From positions 27,431,527-27,495,526 of the forward strand of contig OZ038317.1 in NCBI GenBank assembly GCA_964035775.1: DNA of 64,000 bases. Reading direction: 5' to 3'. Below are positions 1 to 11,640 of the stretch, piece after piece. Each line of letters opens with the position of its first letter. Position 1 is the first letter of the stretch. The notes beneath the pieces were generated by a model. That model searched no databases. It worked only from the letters and a program-made list of their open reading frames with translations, and had not been told where the DNA came from. The translations under genes were made by a program, and so were the position numbers. The DNA is from Osedax frankpressi (Eukaryota; Annelida; Polychaeta; Sabellida; Siboglinidae).

Positions 1-793
1 ATTTTTAGTAAAGTTTGTATTTATCTTACCTTTAGAGAAATATATATTTATATTTCTAATTAATTAAAAATACCTTAATTTATAGTTACATTTTTGATTT
101 ATATAAATATATTGATTTTTCTTGTTTTAATTTTTAGGATAATTTCTAAATAAACCGAATATTTAGATAAACTTTGTAATCTAGTGTTAAGAATTGGTAA
201 TTACATTGTCATATGGCATTGTCATATGATTTGAAAGTGAAGTATATTTCGAAATACTTCATCATCATAATAAAGAAACACAAATACACTAATTTATATT
301 CTATTTTATACATTAATTCATAATATCTGTATTCAAGTGCCTATAAGTCAATATTTTAAGAGTAATATTACACTATTTGAATTTGTGTGGTATTGCCTGA
401 TATTTACACTGATCCCATTTTCAACTCAAATTCTATAGGAAAACTAAATCTGAAATACCTGCACAATATTAATATTAAAGTTAATATGTGGGGACCATTA
501 TGTCACAGGGAGATTCATTTAGTATAATATATAAGTTTGGGAATATTATAAGTAGGAGGAAATTGTTATATAAGTAGGAGACTATTGTTATATAAGTAGG
601 AGACAATTAATATTAAGTAATAAAGATATTGTCGGCTACATATAAAATATAAATTTCCTAGCTATACAGCTCTATCTAATTACATGCGCACCTGTTCAAT
701 CTTCTTTCCCACTACACCCTTCCCACTACACCCTTCCCACTACATTACTACCCATTCGAAAAGCATCTCCGCACCTCAATACCACATCTATAG
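1..793. other. AT-rich stretch, no gene seen
   Basis: No coding exon could be supported here. It holds a short imperfect repeat at about 548-612 (three copies of a unit containing TAAGTAGGAG) and a pyrimidine-rich stretch near 700-790. That stretch probably forms the 3' end of an intron of the gene whose exons follow at 794. Confidence 0.5.
706..746 (+). repeat. 14-bp pyrimidine-rich repeat, three copies, before an acceptor
   Basis: Three tandem copies of TTCCCACTACACCC lie in the polypyrimidine region just before the inferred acceptor at 793. This is a very small example of the splice-proximal tandem duplication seen on a large scale elsewhere in the window. Confidence 0.6.
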
Positions 794-1708
794 TACCTTG
801 TGCACAAGTGAAAGAGCGTTGGCAGAACTACGGTTGGCTTCAACAATCAATGACTATGAGACTCGCATTTCTTTACTCAAACAACAACTCTCCGATAAGG
901 GTCAGGCTATTAATAGACTCATTATTCATGTCAATTAACCGAAAGAGATTAATCGTATGTCATTATTCATGTCAATTACAATAAGATATCAATCTTATGT
1001 TTATTGACTTAATTATAAGCAGAAGTTAAATAATTAAACAATATTTTTTTTGATTTCAAAAACATATATGTAATATTATTTAATAACTTATTTATTTAAT
1101 CACCATAATATATATATATATAAGATAATCATAAGATATAATACATCTTTATAATATTACTAACAATTGAAATATTAATTAGATTCCACGATTATTCTTA
1201 ACAAAGCATTTAGTTTATTACTTTTCAATGTACCATAAGGCATTTCTTTACATTCTCCTTTACAGGTGAGATCACAGTTAATGACGATGATTTAACAATC
1301 GTTAGCGCAACCCCTAGTGAGAATTTTATGCGAAAACTTGATAAGATTTGCGATTACAATGAATCTCAAACATTTTCAATAAGCGAGGTATTTAAAGAAT
1401 TTGTTATTTCTATAAATAGATTTGCAGATATCCCAATTTCTCAGTTCTCCAATAAGGGAGAGGTTTATCAAAAATCACTCTTTTCTCACTTCCATTCATT
1501 CTCCTCATCTTCTTCCCCCACCACCTCTCATTCTCTTTATCCCTCTCCTCGTATCCCCACAACCTTTATCCTACATCAGATTGAGAACAGTGTAGATAGA
1601 ATTGTTGATATGTCTAATCACAGAAGTGATGACAGCATCAAATGGTTAGAAGGACTGGTGGACGAACGAGTCTCTCAACACATGTCTGACCTTCAACTCG
1701 CTATCTAG
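794..1708 (+). CDS. C-terminal exons of an unrecognised, partly coiled-coil protein (5' part outside window)
   Basis: Three exons are inferred: 794-900, 1266-1462 and 1580-1708, ending at TAG. The first ends in phase 1 (AAGG|GTCAGG), and the next starts after TTTACAG and completes a Gly codon. The second intron (1463-1579) is short and CT-rich, 117 nt long, and stays open if retained, so it could be exonic. The first exon reads SERALAELRLASTINDYETR and looks like a heptad coil. The second is acidic and then helical (FKEFVISINRFADI). The last is IENSVDRIVD through a Trp-Leu-Glu segment to MSDLQLAI and a stop. I do not recognise the family. Exon density, frame consistency and splice signals support a real gene whose start is left of the window. 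Alternatively, the parts could belong to two genes. Confidence 0.5.
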
Positions 1709-2743
1709 GTCACTGTGTCACCTGCACTTCGATAACTTGATTATTTTCCATAAACCAAAATGCAATATAATATATTATATTATATATAACATTATGCAAT
1801 AATTTATTAATTATAAAATAACTAAATATTTAATATAAACGAAAATCATATTTCTGAATACATATTCTTGTTATTGGTTTAGTATTATTATTGTAACTTA
1901 TATTATCTTAAACAATCATATATCATAATATGATTACCTACATTTAAAGATATATTACTTTTCTGTTTCATCTAATTTTACATGTATTATATTTGTACAT
2001 AGTTGATAAGAAACAAGTTTTATATTAAGAACAATAATAACTTCAACCTCCAAACTGTTTTTGTATTATTGATATCAAAATATATTGCTTTATGTTAAAA
2101 TCGTGTTATATAAAGTTTTAATAAATTTATTATATTTAATTTGTTATTTTTTTATTTATATGATTTTTTATATAATATTCATATATTTATAGATGATATA
2201 TTACATATATCTTCATAGCTTTTCAAAATATTAACAATGCACTTTATTGAAATAGATAGAATGTAATTTAATTATATAAACTATTTTATATAACATATTA
2301 TATTATTAACCTGTTTATTATTGCTAATTAAATACTATAAAAGTCGATGATATTAATATTACTTTGACTTCGGATGGATATCATAAATCGTTATAAAAAA
2401 TTGTATACGAGCATTCATCAATATCTCTAGATATGTTACAAATATTAAATATCTACACAATTATATATTACATAATTTTTAAAGACACTATAACTACAAT
2501 TTTAAGAAATGAACACATAATGTTATAATCATATAGTTGGTAAATATTTGTTTACCCTAAGTATCTATTAATATGTAGACTGTAATTTAATAAAATTTGG
2601 TGATGATTATCACGTGATATTTTTAAAAACTAAATTAATTTATATATCAATAATAAATTTTGGTGAATTATTTGTAAGTCCGTTATTTCTCTCTCAATAT
2701 TATATTAAATATATATTTGCAAACAACTAATAAATAATTAAAA
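1709..2743. other. Spacer upstream of BLOC1S4
   Basis: About 1 kb of AT-rich spacer with no coding exon. The only notable site is the E-box palindrome at 2608-2619, listed separately. Confidence 0.6.
2608..2619. promoter_or_regulatory. TCACGTGA E-box (CLEAR/M-box-like) upstream of BLOC1S4
   Basis: The perfect 12-bp palindrome TATCACGTGATA lies about 125 nt before the BLOC1S4 start codon. Its core TCACGTGA matches the element bound by MiT/TFE factors (TFEB, MITF) at lysosomal genes. An identical 18-mer around it recurs inverted at 24128-24145, next to the BORCS7-like ORF. Regulatory use is inference. Confidence 0.4.
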
Positions 2744-3233
2744 ATGAGTTTATGTGATACTGACACTACACCAATTCTTAAAGACTTAGAAAAAGCTTGC
2801 TCAGATTATTCCAATTACTCATCTATTAATACAGAAAAAGTGGTAAGAAATATGTCTTAATTCACTTCATATATATAGATACTATAATGTTAAACATATA
2901 ATACTTTAAAATATGATCTTATTTGTAAATTCTATATATATTAATTTAATAATTAAAATTACACAAATAATATTTATACTTTTTAAAGATTGTAAATAAA
3001 TAAAAAAGCTAACGAATCTACGGAAATACGCTGTACCACTATTCTATTCAATGTATTGTTAAGTCCAATACAATGATTTTGTTACCGTAGAACGTTATAT
3101 ATATTTCAGTTATTGTTAAATACATCGGAAAACTTTTAAACTAAGTTACATTTCTAGTAATACTTATTGGTGTTATTGTTAAAATAATACATTCATGGGA
3201 ATGTTTTAATTTAATTAATCACATTTTATATAA

Positions 3234-3264
<31 letters not shown>

Positions 3265-5236
3265 ACTTGTACAGTTATTTAAAGAGTTTAAACATATGAC
3301 ATAATGGTTTACAGAATTGTGAGGGTTTAATCTTCAAAAGAATTAAATCCATTAGTTCATTTGATTCTTAAAATATCATTTAATCAATTAAATACAAGGA
3401 ATGATAATATGTCTTATTTAAAGTAATATACTATGATATATATTAAAAAAGTTGATGATCTATTTATTGGAAGGTAACAAATTTGATTTCATACACTTGT
3501 TCTCTGTAATAGGCTCATTATCTTAATCTGATTAATCTTGCTGAATAACAAAAAATGAAATGTTTGATATAAGAAAAAGACTATAAATAAAAGACATTTA
3601 ATTTTAATTAAAAATAATTATTTAAGTAGATTATAAAAAAAATTATCTTAAAATAATTTTTATAATTTTATAATTAATGTTTTATTTCTACAAAAGTTTT
3701 TAATCTACTTTTAATAATTAAATAATTGTTATGAATATCTATTTATATGCAACTTATAGGACCAATATACATATTAAATATAAATGATGTAGACATTTAC
3801 ATATAGCTATACATAATACATATATATAGTATTAATATTACATAAAATGTTATAAACAAGTAATATATATATATATATATATATATTATTAATTTAATTA
3901 TTCCTTGTGGTTTATTTGAATAATTTGAAATTTTACAACAACATATACTAGATTTATATAATATAATATAATTAATAATATATTCTATATATATATGTAT
4001 GTATACTATATTTGAATGTAATTTTAAATATGAAATTAATTTAATTATTACCAATTATTATACAAAATCATTTTTTTAAAACTATTTTATAATATACTTT
4101 TTTTTCTACTTTATACTCAATATTTATCTTTTATATCTATAATATTTATATTGATCTCCAAATTTTATAATTTTTTTAAAATTATATTTATAATTTTTTC
4201 CTATAATTATTTTCTATAATATCATATAATATACCAGATACCTTTTAATGAATTAAATATTTTAACGTTTTATTTATTTTTTTTACAAAATCAGCGTATT
4301 ATTTTATATAAAATAATTCAAGTCACTTGTAATCTGTTATGGTATTTGTTAAAAGTTCTGCCATTTTTGATAATAATTGTACAGAGAGGTACTTACGAAG
4401 ATGCAATCGATGCCTTGCTAGGAGAATTGGATGAATACTGCCAAGTCATGGACTTGGTTATTACTTAAATGAAAATTAACAAAATAGTATAAATACTGCT
4501 TGCAAAAATATAAGTGTTATTACCATTATGTCATACAATATAGATATATATATAATTTTAATCGATGAAGTTATAATTACAGATAATATGGTTATATATA
4601 TATAGAATCTATTATTTCCTAAATAGATAAGAAGTGACACAAATCTATGTATGGATACGATTTTGCCTCGTATTAAAGATCAGTGTACACGACTTGATAG
4701 TACATTTCTGCAAATTGATCAACTTAAGGTACTGAATATAATTATTTACTATGATTTGTTATTCATCATGTTATTTATATTATTATTTATTTTAAGGCTT
4801 AATTATAATCTATTAATATATTTATAATTTCAAAATAATGTCTAAGATTTGACTAGTAAAAAGTATTATTTTGAATAAGGTAGTAGTCAATACAATTGGA
4901 GAAAATGTAAATCGAATGGAAGAACTAATTGATAGAGCTAATTCTGAATTAAAAAGCCCCTCCAAGATTTCTTTGATGTTTAAATCTCTTTTATCCAAGG
5001 TTGGAATATTCCAGATTATGTATTCTAGTAGTTAAATATTTATAATTTAACTTACTTCATTTTAATTATATAATAACTTTTTAATTGATTAATATCATTT
5101 AGAGTATTATTTTGATTTTTTATCTCTAACATTATTTATTCAGAAAAAAAGTGAAAATAAGAGATTAGAATTCACAAAAATGCAGATTTTCAGTACAAAA
5201 GAATTATTGGACAAACTCCCTGATTCGTCGGAATAA
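2744..5236 (+). CDS. BLOC1S4: BLOC-1 subunit 4 (cappuccino homologue)
   Basis: Five phase-0 exons: 2744-2842, 4385-4456, 4627-4728, 4880-4999 and 5144-5236 (TAA), 161 codons in all. The human protein is about 217 residues, with a long N-terminal extension that this copy lacks. The helical core aligns almost without gaps to human BLOC1S4. YEDAIDALLGELDEYCQVMD matches the human LEDLLTRVDEFVGMLDM segment. LPRIK..C..LDSTFLQIDQ matches VPRIH...EMRRIYSRIDR. IGENVNRMEELIDRANSEL matches VGGRVARMEEQVTKAEAEL. BLOC-1 is a cytosolic octamer that sorts cargo from endosomes to lysosome-related organelles and shares subunits with BORC. The first ATG is chosen because exon 1 opens there and the splice chain is in frame. 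Introns are AT-rich and carry no large arrays. A CLEAR-like E-box lies upstream. Confidence 0.9.
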
Positions 5237-6654
5237 TTACACAAATAATATTAATTGTAAACACCACTTTAGTATTATTTTATTTATCTATATGTATTTT
5301 TATATTTCTGTTATTTGTTAGGTTTTTATGTTTTATTAGGTTTTTAATCTAGTAACTTTGGAAATGATTAATATAATTACTAAGGAGCTTTATATAATCT
5401 AGCTAAATTGATATTGTTATTGTAACGTATGGTAATAATTTTAATTTCTGTTTTTTTTTTAATATTACATTTATATATTAATTCTAAGGGAGCATCCGGT
5501 GATATTTATTTAAACAGTTACAATTATAACATTAGATTTATATTTTATTTAATACTATGGATTAGGGAAAAGTTAACTGATAAAAACCTTTAAGATTGAT
5601 ATAAACGATATACTATATATGTAATTTGTAAGTATGAGTATTACATTTATAAGTGATATTAATACTTTCACCTATTAGATAATAAAATCACGTTTGACAA
5701 TTTATTATTATTAAAAATATCCTAAATAAATATCAACTAATGCCATACACAAATAGAAACACACTTATGGTGCATATATTATAATCATTATATTGCAAAA
5801 TCCTTTCTACGTCAACATCAGGGATCAGCTCGCAAAAAATAAGTACTTAAAAAAATATTTAAAAATATATATTTTATAATTCTTAATAATGGCTTTCTAC
5901 TACATAAGTAATATTATCTTAATAAAAACATTAATAGGAATAATAATGAAATCATATTATTAAAACTTTTGACATCAATAATAAAGAGTAAGTTTAGTTG
6001 GATCTTTCGATATGAAATCTATTATTGAATAAGTTCTAATGTTGTTGGTAGTACTTTAGTAAAATGGTTCAGCTGATTTTAAATACGACTGTAAATTCCC
6101 AATGAAAATTTCGGTTTATTAATTTGTATTTTGATTGTAATTACAATCTATCAATAATTAATAGCTAAGTTATTTCTAAGATCAATATATAATAAAATCA
6201 AGCCATATGTTAACAGGATTTATTAAATACAAAATTGCAACTATTAGGGCAATAAAAATATGTGTATATATATAGAATACATATAGAAAAAAAATACTCT
6301 TAGTATATATACCTTGTTATCTAGTACCCATTATAGTGTTACTAGATACTATAGTGTCTAGTAGATACCAAAGGTAATTTAATAATAGCATTGTAATCTT
6401 AGGTAGATATATAAAGTAGTAATAATTTGATTTGTAATTAATTATGTTAATATAATGTTTAAAATATCTCATAGGATCCTCTAGCTTCAAGCTAAATATG
6501 AATACATCGAGGGATACATTTAAGAAGAAACATAAATATGTATAGAAAGATCTATGAATAGTGAAGCACCATTGATATCTTTGAAAACCTAGTGAATAAA
6601 TTAAAATCAATCTTGATTTCCTTTGATACTTTTTGTTATTTAAAAAAATTCAAC
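5237..6654. other. Spacer between BLOC1S4 and NUTF2
   Basis: About 1.4 kb of AT-rich DNA between two same-strand genes. I see no exon, array or RNA gene. A slightly GC-richer patch at 6470-6600 directly precedes the NUTF2 start and may be promoter or 5' UTR. Confidence 0.6.
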
Positions 6655-9416
6655 ATGTCTTCAACAGCAACAAAGCAGCCTTGGGAAATTTTAGGTGAAA
6701 ATTTCGTCAGTCAATACTATGACATTTTTGATAGTAACAGGGAAAATATATTGGCTCTGTTCCACGTTAGTTATTAATTTTAAAACTCCAATAAATTTGA
6801 AAAATAATATACATTCCAAGTATTTTATAAACAATTTATTAGACATTTTAATAATTTTTACATTATTAAAAAAAAAATGATTAAATTATTAAAATTAATA
6901 TATGTATAGATATTATTACACTATTAGGATCATGTATGCAAGACGATATGTTGAAAAATCTTAAATCTTAGACACACCCAATATCACTGAATATAATTAT
7001 TTGGTTTTTAAGCAATATTTGAATATGAATCACTATATATATGAAAATTTATGAAAATTAATAAATATTATTATAATATTATAACAATATATTGTTAGTT
7101 TTTTATTAATTATGTTTATATTCGTTAATAGTATTTGTAAGTTTAAAGGGAGATAGCAGTCGTCGACATTTTCATTGTAAACAAAATGTAATAACTGATT
7201 CAATTCTTGGAAATGCCACTATTTTTGACATATTAAAAGTAAACATATTAATCAGTATAATTACTTTTTATATTCATTCTATAATTACTTATGTCATCCT
7301 GAAATATGTTTTTTATGTGTGCATAATTTATTCTGAATATATACAAAATTACTTAATATAAATAATATAAAAACAAAAGTAATTATAAGAATAACGCTAC
7401 TATTGTATGCTATCTTACGCGTACAAGAATAGTAGGAGAGAGAAAATGATTCCCTAAGATTATATATATTCAATTACAATAATAGGATTATTGTAATTTA
7501 ATATATGTTTAAAATGTACTTTATACAAATATGTATACATTAAATAGAGAAATCAATACTATTATCTGCTTTTGTTATTTACTCTTGGTTTTATCATAAT
7601 TTCAAAATATCTAATAAAATATATATCTAATCTGCAATAACTAATCTATAAATCACAAATAAATAAAATAGTAGGATATATACAGTAATCATATAAATAC
7701 AAAATATATATAAAGGAGGTTTAATTTAAATATATGTGTGAACATTTGTAATAAAATTAATTGTGGGAAGAATGTAATAATGATTTAAACAATAGACAAA
7801 CAATTATGTTTTAATAATATCATTGTTTGCAGGAATCATGTAATAATAATATGTTATTTGACAGCTAGATAATTAGAGCATTATGTTTTTAAAATTTATT
7901 ATATATATGTTTTATAATCATCAATAAATATTATAATAATATTTATTTGTTAGATTTATCAATAATTATTTCCTCCTTATAAACATTTAATTATGTGATT
8001 TGTATTATTTTTTTAATCTGTAATTTCTGTAACTTATTTCTGTAAGTCTGCCCTGAAGTTATGAATTCAACACAAATATATAAGTGACCTAGTTTCTTAA
8101 TAAAAATAAATGCAAAATGATATCACTTCATATTGTATTCATGATACATATATAAATAATTTTTTTAAGCTACTTAATGCATTATAATAGATATAAATTC
8201 ACCACTAGATACTTACATTGTAGAATATCAGTTTATAAAAGATAATTGTGAAATTTGTATACATATGATTTATATTATATAATACATCATATAATATAGA
8301 GTATGTTATGCAACTGGTTCAGTTGAATACATGTGTTGAATCATATACTAAAAAATACAGATAATATTCACGAATATATGAATAATTAATAAAAAGATAA
8401 TAATATAATATTAAAAAACCCCAATAGTATTTAATATTGTTCTTGAATAGTGATTCATACAAATGTAGAAATTCTATTCAATGAATTTGCTAATTTTTCA
8501 CCAGATTATCTTCTATACATGAGCACAATTTTAAAAGTTTATAAATAAGGTATAACATAATAGTTATTGTTATTTATTCTTATTTCGAATAGATTTATAA
8601 CTTTATTTAGAATTCTATAAATAAAGTTCCATTTAACTTCCCAATCAATAACATTATTATCATTATGATATAATATTTTCTAAACTATAATCATTATTAT
8701 TAAAATTTAGAATACACTAATCGTACTCATATCAACATAATATCAATTCCTATATTATTTGCATAGCCAAGTGCAATGTTTACTTTTGAGGAAAACAAGG
8801 CTCAAGGTGTCGACCAAATTAAGGAAATTTTAACAGTTATTAATTATAATTATTTTTTGAATATTAATTAAGTATTATTAGTTTTGAATACACATACACA
8901 TTGATATTCTCAACACTATTTTATTAACATAATAAATAAAATTATATATAGTTGTGATTTGAAATCAATATTATTTTAATTGTTATATAGGTTAAACTAA
9001 GATTCAATGCTATTAAGCATATTGTAACCAAGATTGATTGTCAGCCTACATCAGAGAATGGAGTTATTGTTTTAGTAACTGGGCGCCTTAAGGTTCTTTA
9101 TTTTTTTAAATTTGTAAAATTAATTATTATTTTGAATTATAATTTTTTTAAAAAAACATTTATTAGTTTTAGGAAAATTTATAGATAAATATAAATCTAT
9201 ATTATAACTGAATTACATATAAACTATAAATATATATTTATATGAATTCCCTTATTTTTCACAATACCGATCTCAACAATTATCTCCTACATTGTTTTAC
9301 AGACTGATGAGGACCCCCCTCATGCCTATAGCCAATGTTTTATTATCAAACCAGAAAATGACTCCTACTACCTCTACCACGATATTTTCCGACTATCTAT
9401 TCACGACAGTATGTAG
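6655..9416 (+). CDS. NUTF2: Nuclear transport factor 2 (NTF2)
   Basis: Four phase-0 exons: 6655-6765, 8767-8835, 8991-9092 and 9303-9416 (TAG), giving 131 residues against 127 in human. NTF2 is a homodimer that carries Ran-GDP back into the nucleus through FG-nucleoporins. The N-terminal helix W-E-x-L-G-E-N-F-V-S-Q-Y-Y matches human WEQIGSSFIQHYY. Exon 2 carries MFTFEENKAQGVDQI (human LTWEGQQFQGKAAI). Exon 3 has IVTKIDCQPTSENGVIVLVT (human ITAQDHQPTPDSCIISMVV). Exon 4 has TDEDPPHAYSQCFIIK and D.FRLSIHDSM, including the DE/DED acidic patch near the Ran-binding cavity. The ATG at 6655 follows an in-frame upstream region without a better Met. An AATAAA lies at 9524-9529, about 108 nt past the stop. 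Intron 1 is 2 kb and contains an extra coding-like island at about 7131-7239. Confidence 0.95.
7131..7239 (+). other. Exon-like island inside NUTF2 intron 1
   Basis: This patch is GC-richer than its surroundings and is bounded by AG-like sites (TTAATAG or TTGTAAG) and a donor-like AAAA|GTAAAC. One frame reads GDSSRRHFHCKQNVITDSIL and onward without a stop. Joined to NUTF2 exon 1 in phase 0, however, it meets a stop almost at once, and exon 1 joins perfectly to exon 2 without it. It may be a poison exon, a relic or chance. Confidence 0.3.
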
Positions 9417-10245
9417 ACTCAGCCATTATTCACTGCTCACTGGCACTTATTCAGCTTCCTTTGTGATGAGTAACATTTTTTGCGTTTTGACTGATTTTAC
9501 CATAATTATAACACCGAATTTTAAATAAAATTGTTTTAAATAAATTATATTTATTATCTTTAATTTCCTATTTATAATAAACAAATAATACATTATTATT
9601 ATACATCATAAATAATATATTTAATATTAGAAGATGATCATTAACTGGATATATAATATAAAATATACATAAATAAATGGTATTATTTGATATGATTCGT
9701 TTATACAAAAATAAGAAAAACAAATAAAATGGAGATCAATAATTTGGTAAAATTAAAATAAGTATTTATAATATACAAATATATTATATAAAGTATATAT
9801 AATATACAAATATATTATATAAAGTATTTATAATATTAAAATATATCGTGAGTTAAATAATAGATAAAGAAAGATTTTTGAGAGATTTGTTTATTTAATT
9901 GCACTGGTATCTAATAGCACTTGATGTGTACTGTCAGTTGTAACAGTCAGTTGTAATAGTATGTAGTGAGCAAATGGATAAATAGTAGGTTAGTGTGGAT
10001 CTTTAGTTATATCCTTGTTAGAGTTTAGATATCTTGAAGCAGAAGGAAATAATATAAAAAGATATTCAATGAGCAATCTTGTAATGATCCTATGTCCTAT
10101 GGGCTATGAAAAGACAATAATCATTGTAAAAAGAGAAGAAAGTCGTTTTAAGAAATATGGTATCATTTATTTAATATTACATTCTTTATATTATATAAAT
10201 ATAATATATTTGAATAAATAAAACATAAATATCGATGAGTAAATA
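9417..10245. other. Spacer downstream of NUTF2
   Basis: AT-rich spacer. It contains the NUTF2 poly(A) signal (9524-9529) and a short direct repeat at about 9772-9832 (AATATACAAATATATTATAT, twice). A 68-codon open stretch at 10015-10221 has no family resemblance and is not called. Confidence 0.6.
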
Positions 10246-10459
10246 TTATAAAGGCAATGAATTATACGATTTCGATGAGTTATTTAGCTCACAGGAATAG
10301 ATAACCTTCCAATGTATTCCGTCGTTTCCTTTAAAGGACATCATGTGCTTCTTAAAATTCCAATACAAGTCGAAAACGTTGATTTGGCAAACATCGCAAG
10401 TCTTTTGAATCACTTGACGACTTTTCAGGATTATTTTCTCAAACGACTTTTCGTTGAGT
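10246..10459 (-). CDS. Possible exon with Cys/His zinc-finger-like pattern (overlaps the plus-strand ORF)
   Basis: Downstream of an acceptor-like TTTTATAG, about 70 codons stay open on the minus strand to a TAA at 10246. The peptide contains KTCDVCQINVFDLYWNFKKH and then a further His and a Cys, which loosely resembles a U1/C2H2-type finger (C-x2-C then H). It needs an incoming phase-2 splice that I could not match to the nearest upstream exon at 10791-10935. The opposite strand carries an equally plausible small ORF, so at most one of the two is likely to be real. Confidence 0.3.
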
Positions 10460-10476
10460 CTATAAAATGTGAATAG
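10312..10476 (+). CDS. Small 54-residue ORF, faintly GON7-like
   Basis: ATG to TAG encodes MYSVVSFKGHHVLLKIPIQV followed by a predicted helix, LANIASLLNHLTTFQDYFLK. The order (two short strands, then an amphipathic helix) and the LL..l..........LF...V spacing resemble the N-terminal half of GON7, the small KEOPS (tRNA t6A) subunit. The acidic tail of human GON7 is absent, and the similarity is weak. It shares most of its bases with the minus-strand open frame, and codon usage looks exon-like on both strands. Confidence 0.3.
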   Translation: MYSVVSFKGHHVLLKIPIQVENVDLANIASLLNHLTTFQDYFLKRLFVESIKCE

Positions 10477-10520
10477 AATTTCTGAGTATTATTAATTATT
10501 AGAACAGAAAAGATCTACCT

Positions 10521-10735
10521 TCACTAACTACAACTACTATCTACTTAACTATACTAACTATAACTTAACTATACTACTACTTACTTACACAAACTACTAC
10601 TACTAACTTACACTAACTTACACTAACCACTACTACTACCTACTTATATTAACTACTACTACCTAATTACACTGACTACTACTACTACCTAGTTACACTG
10701 ACTACTACTACTGCCTACTACTGCCTATTTATTAA
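10521..10735. repeat. Degenerate ACTACTACC / ACTTACACTAACT repeat
   Basis: About 215 bp of imperfect repeats built from ACTACT, ACCTACTTACACTAACT and ACCTAGTTACACTGACT. On the minus strand it reads as GTAGTAGTTAGTGTAAGT. It begins about 55 nt beyond the donor of the minus-strand exon at 10791-10935, so it probably lies in an intron of that gene. Confidence 0.8.
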
Positions 10736-10790
10736 TGCTGATGGAAAATGTATCTCCGATTCAACCTCTCACTAACTACTACCCATTAAC

Positions 10791-10935
10791 AATTGAGATG
10801 AAGTTGCCTCCTGTACGGGGCTGTAGGGGTAAGGGCATCGTGAATATAATCTTAGCGTAGCGTTGGTGCTTTCTTACAGCCAAGTTAAACATCTGAATAT
10901 TGTAATGATATTCTGAGAGATCAGAGTCTGAGTAT
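10791..10935 (-). CDS. Exon of an unassigned minus-strand gene; resembles the SLC12 C-terminal domain
   Basis: Bounded by an acceptor (GGTTAACAG) and a donor (ATT|GTTAAT), this 145-nt exon reads one leftover base plus 48 codons: YSDSDLSEYHYNIQMFNLAV, RKHQRYAKIIFTMPLPLQPR and TGGNFISI. The pattern of a basic helix, a hydrophobic strand ending in MPxP and then a short loop resembles the C-terminal tail of cation-chloride cotransporters (KCC LNE.I......[36 protein letters not shown]). I found no matching final exon downstream and no channel exons upstream, so the assignment is tentative. An alternative donor GCT|GTAAGA lies inside the exon. The TACTAAC-bearing array starts 11 nt upstream of it. 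Confidence 0.4.
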
Positions 10936-10945
10936 CTGTTAACCA

Positions 10946-11640
10946 GAGTTAAGTTAGTATTAATAGAGAGTTAAGTTAGTATTAATAGAGAGTTAAGTTA
11001 GTATTAATAGAGAGTTAAGTTAGTATTAATAGAGAGTTAAGTTAGTATTAATAGAGAGTTAAGTTAGTATTAATATAGAGTTAAGTTAATATTAATAGAG
11101 AGTTAAGTTAGTATTAATAGAGAGTTAAGTTAGTATTAATAGAGAGTTAAGTTAGTATTAATAGAGAGTTAAGTTAGTATTAATAGAGATAAGTTAGTAT
11201 TAATAGAGAGTTAAGTTAGTATTAATAGAGAGTTAAGTTAGTATTAATAGAGAGTTAAGTTAGTATTAATAGAGAGTTAAGTTAGTATTAATAGAGAGTT
11301 AAGTTAGTATTAATAGAGAGTTAAGTTAGTATTAATATAGAGTTAAGTTAGTATTAATAGAGAGTTAAGTTAGTATTAATAGAGAGTTAAGTTAGTATTA
11401 ATAGAGAGTTAAGTTAGTATTAATAGAGAGTTAAGTTAGTATTAATAGAGAGTTAAGTTAGTATTAATAGAGAGTTAAGTTAGTATTAATAGAGAGTTAA
11501 GTTAATATTAATAGAGAGTTAAGTTAGTATTAATAGAGAGTTAAGTTAGTATTAATAGAGAGTTAAGTTAGTATTAATAGAGAGTTAAGTTAGTATTAAT
11601 AGAGAGTTAATTTAGTATTAATAAAGTGTTAAGTAAGTAT
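10946..11640. repeat. 22-bp minisatellite, about 31 copies, each with a TACTAAC branchpoint on the minus strand
   Basis: The plus-strand unit is GAGTTAAGTTAGTATTAATA plus GA, nearly perfect, with rare variants (TTAATATTAAT; one shortened copy; decay at the right end). On the minus strand each unit contains ATTAATACTAACTTAAC, that is, a perfect TACTAAC branchpoint. The last copy places the branch A about 18 nt before the AG of the exon at 10791-10935. No repeat is seen beyond the acceptor. Confidence 0.9.

Noticed and set aside
10015-10221. 68-codon plus-strand frame
   Set aside because: Background composition, no splice context and no recognisable motif.
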